Below are positions 8,984 through 17,899 of a stretch of 64,000 nucleotides of DNA, one piece after another; position 1 is the first letter of the stretch; every line of letters begins with the position of its first letter. A model generated the notes under the pieces. The model saw only the letters and a program-made list of their open reading frames with translations, did no database searches and was not told where the DNA came from. The position numbers and the translations under genes are program-made. Location of the stretch: the NCBI GenBank assembly GCA_050012775.1, contig JBEKGN010000020.1:22551-86550 (forward strand), written 5' to 3'. Source of the stretch: Roseiarcus sp050012775 (GTDB lineage Bacteria > Pseudomonadota > Alphaproteobacteria > Rhizobiales > Beijerinckiaceae).

Positions 8984-9367
8984 ATGCCCGCTGAGGAGCC
9001 TCGCTACCCCCCGATCTCGCCGGTTTCGACGGGCCTCGCCGGGCGTTGTCCGCGTTGCGGCGAAGGGCGGATGTTTTCCGGCTTTCTCACCGTCGCGCCC
9101 AAGTGCGACGTCTGCGGCCTCGACTACGGCTTCGCGGACGCCGGCGACGGGCCGGCGGTGCTGGTGACTCTTTTGGCCGGCTTCGTCGTGCTCGGAATCG
9201 CGCTGGCCGTCGAGATCGCCTACGAACCGCCGCTTTGGGTTTACGTGGTCGTTTTCGTCCCGCTGACGCTCATCGTGTGCCTCGGCATGTTGCGGCCGCT
9301 CAAGGGCTTCCTGATCGCCTCGCAATACAGCAACAAGGCGGCGCCCGGGCGGCTCGAGGACCGATGA
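8984..9367 (+). CDS. DUF983 family membrane protein with zinc-ribbon-like Cys pairs
   Basis: A 127-residue protein with two CxxC pairs (CPRC and CDVC, about residues 24-46) resembling a small zinc ribbon, then two transmembrane helices (about residues 64-85 and 91-112). DUF983 proteins occur in alphaproteobacterial cox operons between coxC and surf1, as here; a role in oxidase biogenesis is suspected from that context only. The stop overlaps the surf1 ATG (ATGA at 9364). Confidence 0.88.
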   Translation: MPAEEPRYPPISPVSTGLAGRCPRCGEGRMFSGFLTVAPKCDVCGLDYGFADAGDGPAVLVTLLAGFVVLGIALAVEIAYEPPLWVYVVVFVPLTLIVCLGMLRPLKGFLIASQYSNKAAPGRLEDR

Positions 9368-10155
9368 GCCAGCGCGCTCGATCGCTGGTCGCGCCGGCGC
9401 TGGCGACCGTGGTGGGCGTCGCCGTTCTCGTGAGCCTCGGCGTCTGGCAGTTGCAGCGCCTCGCCTGGAAGGAGGCGCTGATCGCCGCAGTGGAGTCGCG
9501 GGTTCACGCGGCGCCGGTGGATTTGCCGGCGGAGGCCGATTGGCCGAGGCTCAATCCCACGGATTACGAATATCGCCATGTGCATGTCGCCGGCGTCTAT
9601 GACGCGAGCCGGCAAGCGCTGGTGTTTCGCGCTCTGGGGAGTCCGCGCGGGCGTTACGGCGGTCCCGGCTATCTCGTGATGACGCCGCTGAGGCTAGCGA
9701 GCGGCGCGGTGGTTCTCGTCAATCGCGGCTTCGTGCCCCAGGATCGCAAGGACAAGGCCGCCTTGTCCTTGAGCGGTTCGGGCGCAGGAGAAACGGTCGT
9801 CGTCGGGCTCATGCGCGCCAGCGAGGACCGGACCTGGTTCACGCCCGCCGACAATCCGGCGAGCGGCCAATGGTTCACGCGCGACGTGGAGGCGATGGCG
9901 CGCGCGATGGGCCTGTCTCGTTACGCGCCGTTCTCGATCGACGCCGATGCGGGCGCCGATCCGGCCGAACTGCCGGAGGGCGGCGAAACGATCGTCGCCT
10001 TCCCCAACAGCCATTTGTCCTATGCGATGACCTGGTTCGGGATGGCGCTCGCGTTGGCGGGAGTCTTCGGCGCTTACGCCGTCACGCAGCTTCGCGCGGG
10101 CGAGAAATACGGCGGGCGATCCGCGCCGGTCGACGATGGAGATGGTGGGCGCTAG
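9364..10155 (+). CDS. SURF1 family cytochrome oxidase assembly protein
   Basis: A 263-residue SURF1/Shy1 protein, needed for heme a insertion into subunit I. It has the two-helix hairpin architecture: N-terminal helix (LATVVGVAVLVSLGVWQLQRL) and C-terminal helix (SYAMTWFGMALALAGVFGAY), with a periplasmic domain between containing GPGYLVMTPLRL and VNRGFVP. The last codons and TAG stop (10141-10155) lie inside the orphan tRNA-Val 3' end that forms the left island boundary, so the gene's C-terminus is written in antisense to a tRNA acceptor stem. Confidence 0.95.
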   Translation: MSQRARSLVAPALATVVGVAVLVSLGVWQLQRLAWKEALIAAVESRVHAAPVDLPAEADWPRLNPTDYEYRHVHVAGVYDASRQALVFRALGSPRGRYGGPGYLVMTPLRLASGAVVLVNRGFVPQDRKDKAALSLSGSGAGETVVVGLMRASEDRTWFTPADNPASGQWFTRDVEAMARAMGLSRYAPFSIDADAGADPAELPEGGETIVAFPNSHLSYAMTWFGMALALAGVFGAYAVTQLRAGEKYGGRSAPVDDGDGGR

Positions 10156-10189
10156 AGGGATTGAACCTCTGACCCCCTCCATGTCAAGG
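10141..10189. repeat. Left attachment repeat (orphan tRNA-Val 3' fragment)
   Basis: This 49-bp stretch matches 43534-43582 except C at 10177 against T at 43570. On the minus strand it reads as the tRNA-Val anticodon loop (TTGACAT) through the acceptor stem and CCA, but the 5' third is missing; after 10189 the sequences diverge. It overlaps the surf1 3' end. Confidence 0.9.
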
Positions 10190-10383
10190 TCGGGGATGAA
10201 GCTATTTGTCTGTGCAATATCAATTAGATAAGCAACATCGTCGCCTAACCTCCCGGATTTCTCCCATCTCCCAGATTTGATAACCGCCAGACAACCACCC
10301 TCGCAAGTGCGACTGTGAGACTGCAGAAACGAGAGAGGTCGGGATGAAAACGACCCAGGCTTCGAGCGAAATCGAGCCGTTGT

Positions 10384-10983
10384 CGCCGCCAACACTATCT
10401 CCAGCGCTTCTGGCGACGCTTGCCGGAGAAAGGGCAAGTCGTCGTCTTCGATCGATCCCGGTATGGGCGCGTGCTGGTGGAACGCGTCGAAGGCTTCGCG
10501 ACGGAAAAGGAATGGCGACGCGCCTATCGCGAGATAAACGAGTTCGAGCGCCTGCTTGTCGACTCGGGCATCCGCCTGGTCAAACTGTTCCTGCACATTA
10601 CACCCGACGAACAGCTGCGACGCTTCCGCGATCGGCTTATCGACCCGGTGAAGCGCTGGAAACTGTCCTACGAGGATTTCCGCAATCGCTCCCACCGGGC
10701 GGAGTACGAAACGGCGATCGAGGACATGATGGCTGAAACCTCGACAAAACGTGCGCCGTGGCATCTGATTCCGGCGAACAATAAGCCTTACAGCCGGATC
10801 GCGGCCTTTCGCATCATAAAGGACCGGCTGGGCAAGGACCTGTCGCTGGAGCCGCGGGCGATCGATCCCAATTTGGTCAAGGAGGCGAAAAAACTGCTCG
10901 GCTTGTCGGCCTCGGACATCGAGCACGCCTCTGAGCCAGCCGCACGGAAGGTCCGAGTGAATCGAGGAGGATCGAAGAGCTGA
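10384..10983 (+). pseudogene. Polyphosphate kinase 2 family, 5'-truncated remnant
   Basis: Similarity to PPK2 begins at RRQHYLQRFWRRLPEKGQ (10384 onward) and runs to the C-terminus: FDRSRYGRVLVERVEGFA, LFLHITPDEQLRRF, WKLSYEDFRNRS and WHLIPANNK. Full PPK2 proteins carry a Walker A (GxDxxGKG) about 50-60 residues upstream; here the frame is closed by a TGA near 10345 and no Walker A is present. The Trp usual in FDRSWYGR is Arg. It lies about 200 bases inside the left island end, so it was probably cut during island rearrangement. A TTG at 10420 could start a shorter protein, but without the P-loop it should be inactive. Confidence 0.8.
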
Positions 10984-11406
10984 TCGCGCCCGGCCTGAGG
11001 ACGTGAAGGCGCGCTGACATAATCGATATCGCGATCGGCCTCTTCGCGGCGACTTTCGTGTGCGGCGCCGCGCGTATCCCATCCGCAGCGACCTCCAAAG
11101 ACCAGCCTAAGCCTGAGGCACGCATCGCTTGTGTCTGACCTACCATACGCCGGCAGCTCCGGCTCGAACCGGCAAGCTAGGCCGCTGGTCTTCGGCTTGG
11201 AAGCACGGAAGGTCGCGCGTCGACGACGACGCATTGCCAAAGTCCGCCAAGAGTGAAAGTCTTAGGCCCAGCGAGAGCGTCATCCGGGGGATGTCGGCTA
11301 AATTGAGCGAGCTTATCAGAATGCATACGCGTAAGGATGCGCATTGTCGCAGCGCCACGGGATTCCTGTCGCCGGCAATCTGGGTCCGCGGCGAGGTTTA
11401 GTCATC
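10984..11406. other. Intergenic stretch without recognised features
   Basis: Between the PPK2 remnant and the LysM gene. Short open frames exist on both strands but none shows family motifs, a good ribosome site or a plausible start. No tRNA, IS end or strong terminator was seen. Probably decayed DNA plus the promoter region of the next gene. Confidence 0.5.
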
Positions 11407-12909
11407 ATGCATTCGGCTAAGGCGTTGTATTGGGCGGGAGCAATCTGCGTCGCTGCGGTGGCGGTCGCCAGCTTAATTCTGGCGCCAAGGCTCCCCAACG
11501 TCTGGCCCGGAGCTCAGATCGCGCCATCGGCTGTTGCCGTCCCCGGCGTGGCTTCGTCGTTAGGATCGCCTGCCTCAACCATTGCTCAGCCGAACGTTCC
11601 GATCGTTGCGCAGCCAACACCATCAACGTTTGCACAGCCAGTTCAAGAATCCGCCGAGGCGGCTACCGCTGCGGCTGCGGCCGCGCCGATCGAACCTGCG
11701 CCTGAGCGGCCAGGGTTTGACGTCGTGCGCGTCGATTCGACAGGAGAGACAGTCGTCGCTGGACATGCAACGCCCAAGGCAGCGGTGGAACTGCGCGATG
11801 AAGGGCGCGTCATTGCCGAGATCGGCGCCGACGAGTTGGGCCAGTTCGTCATCTTGCCGCCGCAGCTGTCCGTGGGCAGCCACCGTCTCGAGCTGGCGGC
11901 GCGTAGCGGCGGGGCGCCAACCGTCGTCTCCAACGCGGTGACGATTGAAGTCGCCGCACAAAAGCCAGATGCGCCGCGCTACGCCCCGCCGCTGCTGCCG
12001 ACGCCTACGGCGACTGCTTCGTCGCCTCAGCCGAAGATAGTCGCGGCGACGCCCGCGCCGGAAGCTGTCGCGGCCCGTATTCCGCCGATCTCCAGCACAC
12101 TCGCTGCCGACGACTCCGTCCGCGTGTACGTGCGGACGGTCGAGGCGACGGCGGCCGGCCGCCTCGAAGTGAAGGGCTCCGCTGAGGCGAATGCGATCGT
12201 TCGGCTGTATCTCAACGGCTCGTTTCTCGCTGAGGCCTCGGCCGGACAGGATCGGCAATGGTCGCTGACGATCGAGCACGGAATGTCGCCGGGCCGCTAT
12301 ACTATCCGCGCGGACGAGATCGATCGTTCCAACGGCGCCGTGTTGGCGCGCGCCGAGGTCCCGTTTTCCTATCCGCAATATCCCTCCGCGACGGGGGGAT
12401 CGCTCGCTCCAGCCGGGCTGGTCGCCCAGCCCGCCTCTGCGGAGCCAGCGATGTCGCCCGCGCCCCTTTCTATGCCGTCGCCGGCGTCCACCGCTGTGGC
12501 AGGGGAGGTGGCCGATCCGGCCGCCACGCCGCCTGCTGCCCCAGCTGCTTCAGCGGCGGCGCAAGCGCCGTTTCAGGCAATTCTGACGGAATCCGTGTCC
12601 ACAGCGACAAGCGCACCCAATCCGGCGTCGCCGGACTCTTCCCCTCCTGCGAAGCTGGCGCTCCCCATCTCGTCAGCGGAAGTGTCCAATCCTTCGCCGT
12701 CCGCAACCCCACCCAGTGATGTCGTCGTCACAGACGTGCGAACCACGACCGTCGTCCGCGGCGACAACCTATGGGACTTAGCTCGTCGCTTCTATCGCGA
12801 TGGGATGCGTTTTCGTCAGATTTACGCCGCGAATGCGTCGCAGATTCGCGATCCCCGCCTGATCTATATCGGTCAGATCTTCGTGGTTCCGGAGGGACCG
12901 CCACCTTAA
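11407..12909 (+). CDS. Membrane-anchored LysM-domain protein with Ig-like repeats
   Basis: A 500-residue protein. Residues 7-27 form a membrane anchor or uncleaved signal (YWAGAICVAAVAVASLILA). There follow Ala/Pro/Ser-rich linkers, a beta-sandwich-like repeat (about residues 95-165, with VAGHATPKAAVELRD), a second similar repeat (about 230-320, VKGSAEANAIVRLYLNG), a long Ala/Pro-rich linker, and a C-terminal LysM domain (about residues 448-496: VVRGDNLWDLARRFYRDG and IYIGQIFVVP). LysM binds peptidoglycan, so this is probably an envelope-spanning protein; similar Hyphomicrobiales proteins are annotated as LysM peptidoglycan-binding. The start at 11407 places the hydrophobic anchor at the N-terminus; an open frame continues 21 codons upstream. 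Confidence 0.8.
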   Translation: MHSAKALYWAGAICVAAVAVASLILAPRLPNVWPGAQIAPSAVAVPGVASSLGSPASTIAQPNVPIVAQPTPSTFAQPVQESAEAATAAAAAAPIEPAPERPGFDVVRVDSTGETVVAGHATPKAAVELRDEGRVIAEIGADELGQFVILPPQLSVGSHRLELAARSGGAPTVVSNAVTIEVAAQKPDAPRYAPPLLPTPTATASSPQPKIVAATPAPEAVAARIPPISSTLAADDSVRVYVRTVEATAAGRLEVKGSAEANAIVRLYLNGSFLAEASAGQDRQWSLTIEHGMSPGRYTIRADEIDRSNGAVLARAEVPFSYPQYPSATGGSLAPAGLVAQPASAEPAMSPAPLSMPSPASTAVAGEVADPAATPPAAPAASAAAQAPFQAILTESVSTATSAPNPASPDSSPPAKLALPISSAEVSNPSPSATPPSDVVVTDVRTTTVVRGDNLWDLARRFYRDGMRFRQIYAANASQIRDPRLIYIGQIFVVPEGPPP

Positions 12910-13393
12910 GAAGCTTATCAGATGGGGTGCGCAATTTATGACCCCACCCGGCGCCGGCGGTCCTGGCGCTCCGTACTTTCTTACGGCCAGACGAAATCAG
13001 TGCGCCAGGGAAGCGCTGGCCAACGCGGGCTTGGAGACGCCGATCGCGCACAAGCTCAAGGCGATGCTCCTGGCGGCGCCGGCATGAGCGCGCCCGCGAA
13101 CTCCGAGCTTGTCGGCCGTTGGCGGATCGTCGAGTCAGACATTTGGGCTCACGATCATCTCGACCTCTGCGGGCCGACGATGATCACGATCGCCGACCAC
13201 GGCCGCGGCGAAATCGCGCTCGGCCCGCTCCAGGCCGGCCTCGATATCGAATACAGCCGCTCGTCGGTCGGCTTCACTTGGGCTGGCTTCGACGAAACGG
13301 ACGAAGTCTCCGGCGACGGCTCGGCCGAACTGCTCGACGACGGCTCCATCGAGATCGAATTCGCCTGCCACAGTCGTCTGTGAAGAACGCCGA

Positions 13394-14780
13394 TTACGCG
13401 AGAGCGCTCTGATCGAGGGGCGGATTGGCGGTCGCGATGACGGCGGTCAGCCAGGCGCGCAAAAGGATCGCCAGCCAGGCCAGCAATCGGCGGAAGTTGT
13501 AGCCGGCGGCGGCGAGGACAGCGTTGGCGGCGTCTCCGGCGGCATGGGCGAGGTGGTTGCGGCCCATCCGATGCTCGGATTTGAGATGGCCGATGCACGG
13601 CTCGACGGCGGAGCGGCGGCGTAAGTCGCGTTTGATCGCTTCGGTGACGCGCCGTTTCTGGCCGGAGATATAGACCCTGAACCTATGCTCGGGCGGGGCG
13701 TTGTGGCCGCGATAGCCGCGATCGGCGACGATGCGCGAGAGGCTCGCGCCGATCTGGGCCTCCATCTCCGGCACGACGCCGCCGAGGGTGTGGCCGTCAT
13801 AGGGATTGCCCGGCAGCGCCTTCACATGGGCGATGAACTGGCCGCCGCGAGAATGATGAAGCGTCGTGGCGACGGAGACCTTGACGCCGAACTCGTAAGG
13901 CCGATGCGCCTTGCCCTTGCCGATGCATTCGACCTCCGGAGCGTGCAGCGAATAGATTTTCCGGCCGCGTTGGTTCTGACGTTGATCGCGCACCCTCCAG
14001 GCGAGCGAGAGAGGCTCGGCGAACACGCTTTTCAGCTCCGCGTCGCCCTTGATCTTGCGAACGATGTCGCGTGCGGTCCGGCCGAGATACGTGCGCAACG
14101 TCCGCAGCGCCCGGTTCGCCCGCTTGAACTGCTTGGCGTGGGCGTAGCGCTGATGGGCGATCAGCGCGTATTTGCCGACCCGTTGGTAGGACTGGCGCAG
14201 GACGACGCCGTGTTTCCTGGCCAGCCGAACCAGCCGCTCGCGCGCGCGATGCATCAGCTTGGCGTCGGTGGGGAATGCGACCGCCTTGGGCTGCACCGTG
14301 GTATCGATGATGACCTTGGCGAAGTCGGCCGGCTTGGCGGCGCCCGTGCGCGTGGCGACGTTCAGGCTCTCCTGGATCAGCGCGACAAGCTTCTCTTCGC
14401 CCATTCGCTGCCGCCAGCGCGTCAAGGACGAGCGGTCGAAAGGCGGTTTGTGTCGGAAAAACTCCTCGCCGCAGAACAACTGGAAATAGGGGTTCTCGAT
14501 CCAGCGCTCGCACAGCGCCTCGTCCGAGAGGTCATGCATGTGCTTGAGGATCGCCAGCCCCGCCATCTCTAGGCGAATGCGGAGCATTCGTCCGCAGCCG
14601 CGTCGGCAGCGGCGGATGCCCGGGCTTGTCCGAATAGACCGCGCCGAACCGTTCTTCCAGAAACCCCCAATCGACCGACCGAGCGAGCTTCGCCAGCGGA
14701 TGGCCCATGTCGACGATCTGATCCAGGCGCGCACGGAAGAGATCCTTCTGCCCGCTGTCCCGACGCTCTCTCGGCCGCAT
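13394..14780 (-). pseudogene. IS5-family-like transposase, frameshifted
   Basis: Two frames together give a typical transposase. The N-terminal part (start near 14780: RPRERRDSGQKDLFRARLDQ ... PGHPPLPTRL) is in one frame and the rest (MAGLAILKHMHDLSDEALCE, CGEEFFRHKPPFDRSSLTRW, IDTTVQPKAVAFPTDAKL, RGGQFIAHVKALPGNPYDGH, VADRGYRGHN, AVEPCIGHLKSEHRMGRN) in another. The break coincides with a 28-nt palindromic insert at 14567-14594. Catalytic Asp (IDTT, ADRGY) and Glu (HLKSEHRM) regions remain intact in the second frame. Unless frameshifting rescues it, the protein is not made. Confidence 0.85.
14567..14594. repeat. 28-nt palindromic insert in the transposase gene
   Basis: Where family members read TRL-MAGLAIL, the gene has 28 extra bases containing CGAATGC-GGA-GCATTCG, a 7-bp stem with a GGA loop. 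A related insert lies in the second IS copy at about 43105-43133, sharing the 11-nt core ATGCGGAGCAT. This looks like a short REP-like or mini mobile palindrome. Confidence 0.65.
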
Positions 14781-15050
14781 CGCGAATCTCCAAATCGCCC
14801 CTCTCGCGACAAGAGAATCACGCCTCGGCGGCCGTTTCAATTTGCAAGATAATCGCGGGCTGCGCCGATCACTCCGGCAAAATTGAATACTGCAAAGCCG
14901 CCGGAAAGCCCCACAATCCGCGGCTTTCAGAGTTCTTCACGGGCGACGCCACAACGGCGACGAAGCCGTCCTCAAGGCCAGGCGCGGCGCCTCTTCAACA
15001 GCCTGCTAGAGTAAAATGCGCAGTATGGAAACTCTCTTTCAAAATGAGGT

Positions 15051-15503
15051 TCAAATTGGCAGCTTCGTCGTCTTCTTCACGCACTTGAGAGCGAAATGCG
15101 AATTGACCGCCGCGACGCCAGGAAAATGCAAAAGCACTTTCTTCAGGAACTGCTCGTACCGATCAATGCTTTCCACAACCACTCTCAAAATATAGTCGCT
15201 CTCTCCGCTCATTGAGAAACACTCCACGATTTCGGCGCAGTCGCACGCGGCCTTCTCCAGAGCCTCAAGCGTCTCCTCGTCATGCGCCTTAAGGCGGACA
15301 TTGGCGAACACGCTGATTCCGAGCCCCATGATTTTCGGATTGAGAATAACCGCGCGCTCCTGGATGGCGCCGATCGCCTCGAGATGCTTCACGCGCCGCC
15401 AACACGGGGTGTGCGAAAGCGCGACCTCCCGCGCGAGCTCCACAATCGATATCTCCGGCGACTCCTGCAGGACCCGCAAGATTCTTCGATCTATGTCATC
15501 CAC
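15051..15503 (-). CDS. Lrp/AsnC family transcriptional regulator
   Basis: A 150-residue protein with the classical N-terminal helix-turn-helix (MDDIDRRILRVLQESPEIS, VELAREVALSHTPCWRRVKH LEAIG) and a C-terminal RAM ligand-binding domain (ISVFANVRLKAHDE, FSMSGESDYILRVVV, LKKVLLHFPGVAAVNSHFAL). It is divergent from the bkd operon with a 148-base gap. In pseudomonads the Lrp-type BkdR, which responds to branched-chain amino acids, sits in the same place and activates bkd; the same role here is an inference from position. Confidence 0.9.
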   Translation of the reverse strand: MDDIDRRILRVLQESPEISIVELAREVALSHTPCWRRVKHLEAIGAIQERAVILNPKIMGLGISVFANVRLKAHDEETLEALEKAACDCAEIVECFSMSGESDYILRVVVESIDRYEQFLKKVLLHFPGVAAVNSHFALKCVKKTTKLPI

Positions 15504-15651
15504 GCAACATTATCCTAATTGGAACCACGACTTCGGTAGTTGATCCTAAAATTCATCGCCTAACAAGTCAGAAAAGCATTTTCGTTCCCGGGATTCGAGT
15601 GCAATCATTGCTCGGGACGCGCGTCCGGGCGCCGTCTAATGAGCGACGACC

Positions 15652-16881
15652 ATGTCAAATCGAGCGCCATTGAAGCTGCATATGCCGTCACCGCGGTCGC
15701 GGCCCGGAGATGCGTCAGATTTCGGCCATCTCGTCCTCCCGGAGCCGGGAGCGACGCGTCGCCCGGATACGGCGACGCCGGAGGCCGAAATGCGGGACAT
15801 GCCCTTTGGCTTGGTGCGCGTACTCGACAAGGACGGACGGGCCGTCGGCCCCTGGAACCCTCGACTTGATCCAGCGGTTCTGCGCCACGGCCTGAGAGCG
15901 ATGTTGCTGACCCGCATCTTCGACGAACGCATGTTTCGCGCGCATCGACAGGGCAAGACCTCCTTCTTCATGAAGTCGACTGGCGAGGAAGCGATCGGCG
16001 TCGCGCCTTCTATGGCGCTCGCGCGCGACGACATGTGTTTCCCAACCTATCGCGTCCTCGGTTACCTGATGGCGCGGGATTACCCGCTAATAAGCTTGGT
16101 GAACCAGATCTATTCGAATGCAGCGGATCCTCTGAAAGGGAGACAACTCCCTATCCTGTATTCGGCCCGAGACTATGGTTTCTACTCCCTGTCGGGCAAT
16201 GTCGGCAGTCGTTTCGGCCATGCCGTAGGCTGGGCGATGGCGTCCGCCTACAAGAGCGACGACAAGATTGCGCTCGCCTATATCGGCGAAGGGACAACGG
16301 CCGAGGGCGATTTCCATGAGGCGATGACGTTCGCGGCTGTCTACCACGCGCCCGTCATACTCTGCATCACCAACAACCAGTGGGCTATCTCAACATTCCA
16401 GGGCGTGGCAGGCGGCGAGGAGACGACCTTTGCGGCCCGCGCCATCGGCTACGGTCAGCCAGGTCTGCGCGTCGACGGAAACGACTTCCTGGCCGTCTAC
16501 GCCGCGGCCGACTGGGCCGCTGAACGCGCTCGCACCAATCGCGGTGCGACGCTCGTCGAGTTCTTCACTTATCGCGCCGGCGGTCATTCGACGAGCGACG
16601 ATCCAACGAGATATCGCCCTGCCGATGAGGCTGCGCAGTGGCCGCTGGGCGATCCAATCGAGCGGTTGAAGATGCATATGATTGCGATTGGCGAATGGTC
16701 CGAGGCGCAGCACGAAGCGCTTGAAAGCGAATTGAACGATCTGGTGCGCGCCGCCGCGAAGGAGGGTGAGGCGATCGGGACGCTCGGCATTTCGAAGCCG
16801 AGCGTGCGGGAAATGTTCGAAGACGTTTACAAGGAGCCCGACTGGCGGATCATCGAGCAACGGCGGGAGCTCGGGGTCTGA
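15652..16881 (+). CDS. bkdA1: Branched-chain 2-oxoacid dehydrogenase E1 alpha subunit
   Basis: A 409-residue thiamine-diphosphate-dependent subunit that decarboxylates the 2-oxoacids from valine, leucine and isoleucine. Visible: GKTSFFMKSTGEEAIGVA, the ThDP-binding stretch LAYIGEGTTAEGDFHE through ILCITNNQWAIST, and the phosphorylation-loop-like YRAGGHSTSDDPTRYRP. The long N-terminal extension (PLKLHMPSPRSRPG ... ) is typical of bacterial BkdA1 rather than PdhA. The stop is 2 bases before the E1 beta ATG, so the operon is tightly coupled. Confidence 0.93.
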   Translation: MSNRAPLKLHMPSPRSRPGDASDFGHLVLPEPGATRRPDTATPEAEMRDMPFGLVRVLDKDGRAVGPWNPRLDPAVLRHGLRAMLLTRIFDERMFRAHRQGKTSFFMKSTGEEAIGVAPSMALARDDMCFPTYRVLGYLMARDYPLISLVNQIYSNAADPLKGRQLPILYSARDYGFYSLSGNVGSRFGHAVGWAMASAYKSDDKIALAYIGEGTTAEGDFHEAMTFAAVYHAPVILCITNNQWAISTFQGVAGGEETTFAARAIGYGQPGLRVDGNDFLAVYAAADWAAERARTNRGATLVEFFTYRAGGHSTSDDPTRYRPADEAAQWPLGDPIERLKMHMIAIGEWSEAQHEALESELNDLVRAAAKEGEAIGTLGISKPSVREMFEDVYKEPDWRIIEQRRELGV

Positions 16882-16883
16882 TC

Positions 16884-17897
16884 ATGGCGACAATGAACAT
16901 GGTCCAGGCGATCAATTCGGCGCTCGACGTGATGCTCAGTCGGAATCCTGACGTGCTGATCTTCGGCGAGGATGTTGGCTATTTCGGTGGGGTCTTTCGC
17001 GCGACAGACGGGTTGATGGCCAAGCACGGCGTCACGCGTTGTTTTGATACGCCGATCTCTGAAAGCGGCATCGTCGCGACCGCCATCGGAATGGGCGCCT
17101 ACGGTCTCAGGCCAGTCGTGGAAATCCAGTTCGCCGACTATATCTTGCCGGCCTATGATCAACTCGTCTCCGAAGCGGCGCGGCTACGCTACCGGTCGGG
17201 CGGCGAGTTCTGGGCGCCGATCACCGTGCGGTCGCCTTATGGCGGCGGCATTTTCGGCGGACAGACCCATAGCTCCAGCCCTGAGGCGATTTTCGCCCAT
17301 GTGTCGGGGCTGAAGACTGTCATTCCCTCCACCCCGTTCGACGCGAAAGGGCTGCTGATCTCGGCGATCGAAGATGACGATCCGGTGATCTTTCTGGAGC
17401 CTAAGCGGATTTATAATGGCCCCTTCGACGGCCGCCACCTTCAGCCGATGCAACCTTGGTCGAAGCACCCTGCGAGCGAAGTGCCCGAGGAATACTATAC
17501 GATCCCGCTCGGTCAGGCGGCGATCGCTCGTGGCGGTTCCGCCGTCACCGTGCTCGCATACGGCACGATGGTGCATGTTTGCCTCGCCGCTGTCGATGAA
17601 AGCGGGATCGACGCGGAGGTGGTGGATTTGCGCAGCATCGTGCCGCTCGACATCCAAACGATCGTCGCCTCCGTAAAGAAATCAGGACGCTGCGTCATCG
17701 TCCACGAGGCGTCTCGGTTCGGCGGCTTCGGCGGCGAACTCTCAGCGCTGGTGCAGGAGCGTTGTTTCTATCATCTCCAGGCGCCGATCGAACGCGTCGC
17801 AGGCTGGGACACGCCATATCCGCATGCATTCGAATGGGACTATTTCCCGGGTCCCGAGCGGGTGATCGTCGCCATGCGACGGTCTTTGGGAGGCTGA
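16884..17897 (+). CDS. bkdA2: Branched-chain 2-oxoacid dehydrogenase E1 beta subunit
   Basis: A 337-residue partner of the E1 alpha subunit, forming the alpha2-beta2 ThDP enzyme. It begins ATMNMVQAINSALDVMLSRN and contains GEDVGYFGGVFRATDGL, FDTPISESGIVATAIGMGAYG, the K+/substrate region PYGGGIFGGQTHSSSPEA and the C-terminal transketolase-C domain (VILDLRS-like EVVDLRSIVPLD, ASRFGGFGGELSAL). Spacing to the E2 gene is 2 bases. Confidence 0.94.
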   Translation: MATMNMVQAINSALDVMLSRNPDVLIFGEDVGYFGGVFRATDGLMAKHGVTRCFDTPISESGIVATAIGMGAYGLRPVVEIQFADYILPAYDQLVSEAARLRYRSGGEFWAPITVRSPYGGGIFGGQTHSSSPEAIFAHVSGLKTVIPSTPFDAKGLLISAIEDDDPVIFLEPKRIYNGPFDGRHLQPMQPWSKHPASEVPEEYYTIPLGQAAIARGGSAVTVLAYGTMVHVCLAAVDESGIDAEVVDLRSIVPLDIQTIVASVKKSGRCVIVHEASRFGGFGGELSALVQERCFYHLQAPIERVAGWDTPYPHAFEWDYFPGPERVIVAMRRSLGG

Positions 17898-17899
17898 CG

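Larger units (their letters stand above)
13373..14947 (-). mobile_element. IS5-like insertion sequence, complete, 1575 bp
   Basis: The ends are imperfect inverted repeats: left GTCGTCTGTGAAGAACGCCG and, on the other strand, right GTCGCCCGTGAAGAACTCTG. The element is flanked by a 6-bp target duplication GCCACA (13367-13372 and 14948-14953). It carries one transposase gene on the minus strand that is frameshifted. A 3' fragment of a related copy lies at about 42955-43469 in the opposite orientation. Family assignment is from transposase motifs (DDE with C-terminal Y-(2)-R-(3)-E-like region), not from a database search. Confidence 0.88.
13084..15009 (+). pseudogene. Small hypothetical protein gene split by an insertion sequence
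   Basis: The frame from ATG 13084 encodes SELVGRWRIVESDIWAHDH, CGPTMITIADHGRGEIALG and DGSAELLDDGSIEIEFACH, then is broken by the IS at 13373. After the IS and one copy of the 6-bp duplication, the frame resumes at 14954 with NGDEAVLKARRGASSTAC and a stop at 15007-15009. Joining the halves restores about 115 residues without frameshift. It resembles a family of small bacterial hypotheticals starting LVGRWRI; function unknown. The ATG overlaps (ATGA) the end of another open frame of unknown nature upstream (ending LETPIAHKLKAMLLAAPA). Confidence 0.8.

Noticed and set aside
10190..10343. Integrase or excisionase gene next to the left att site
   Set aside because: No open frame with recombinase motifs was found here or between the IS fragment and the right att repeat.
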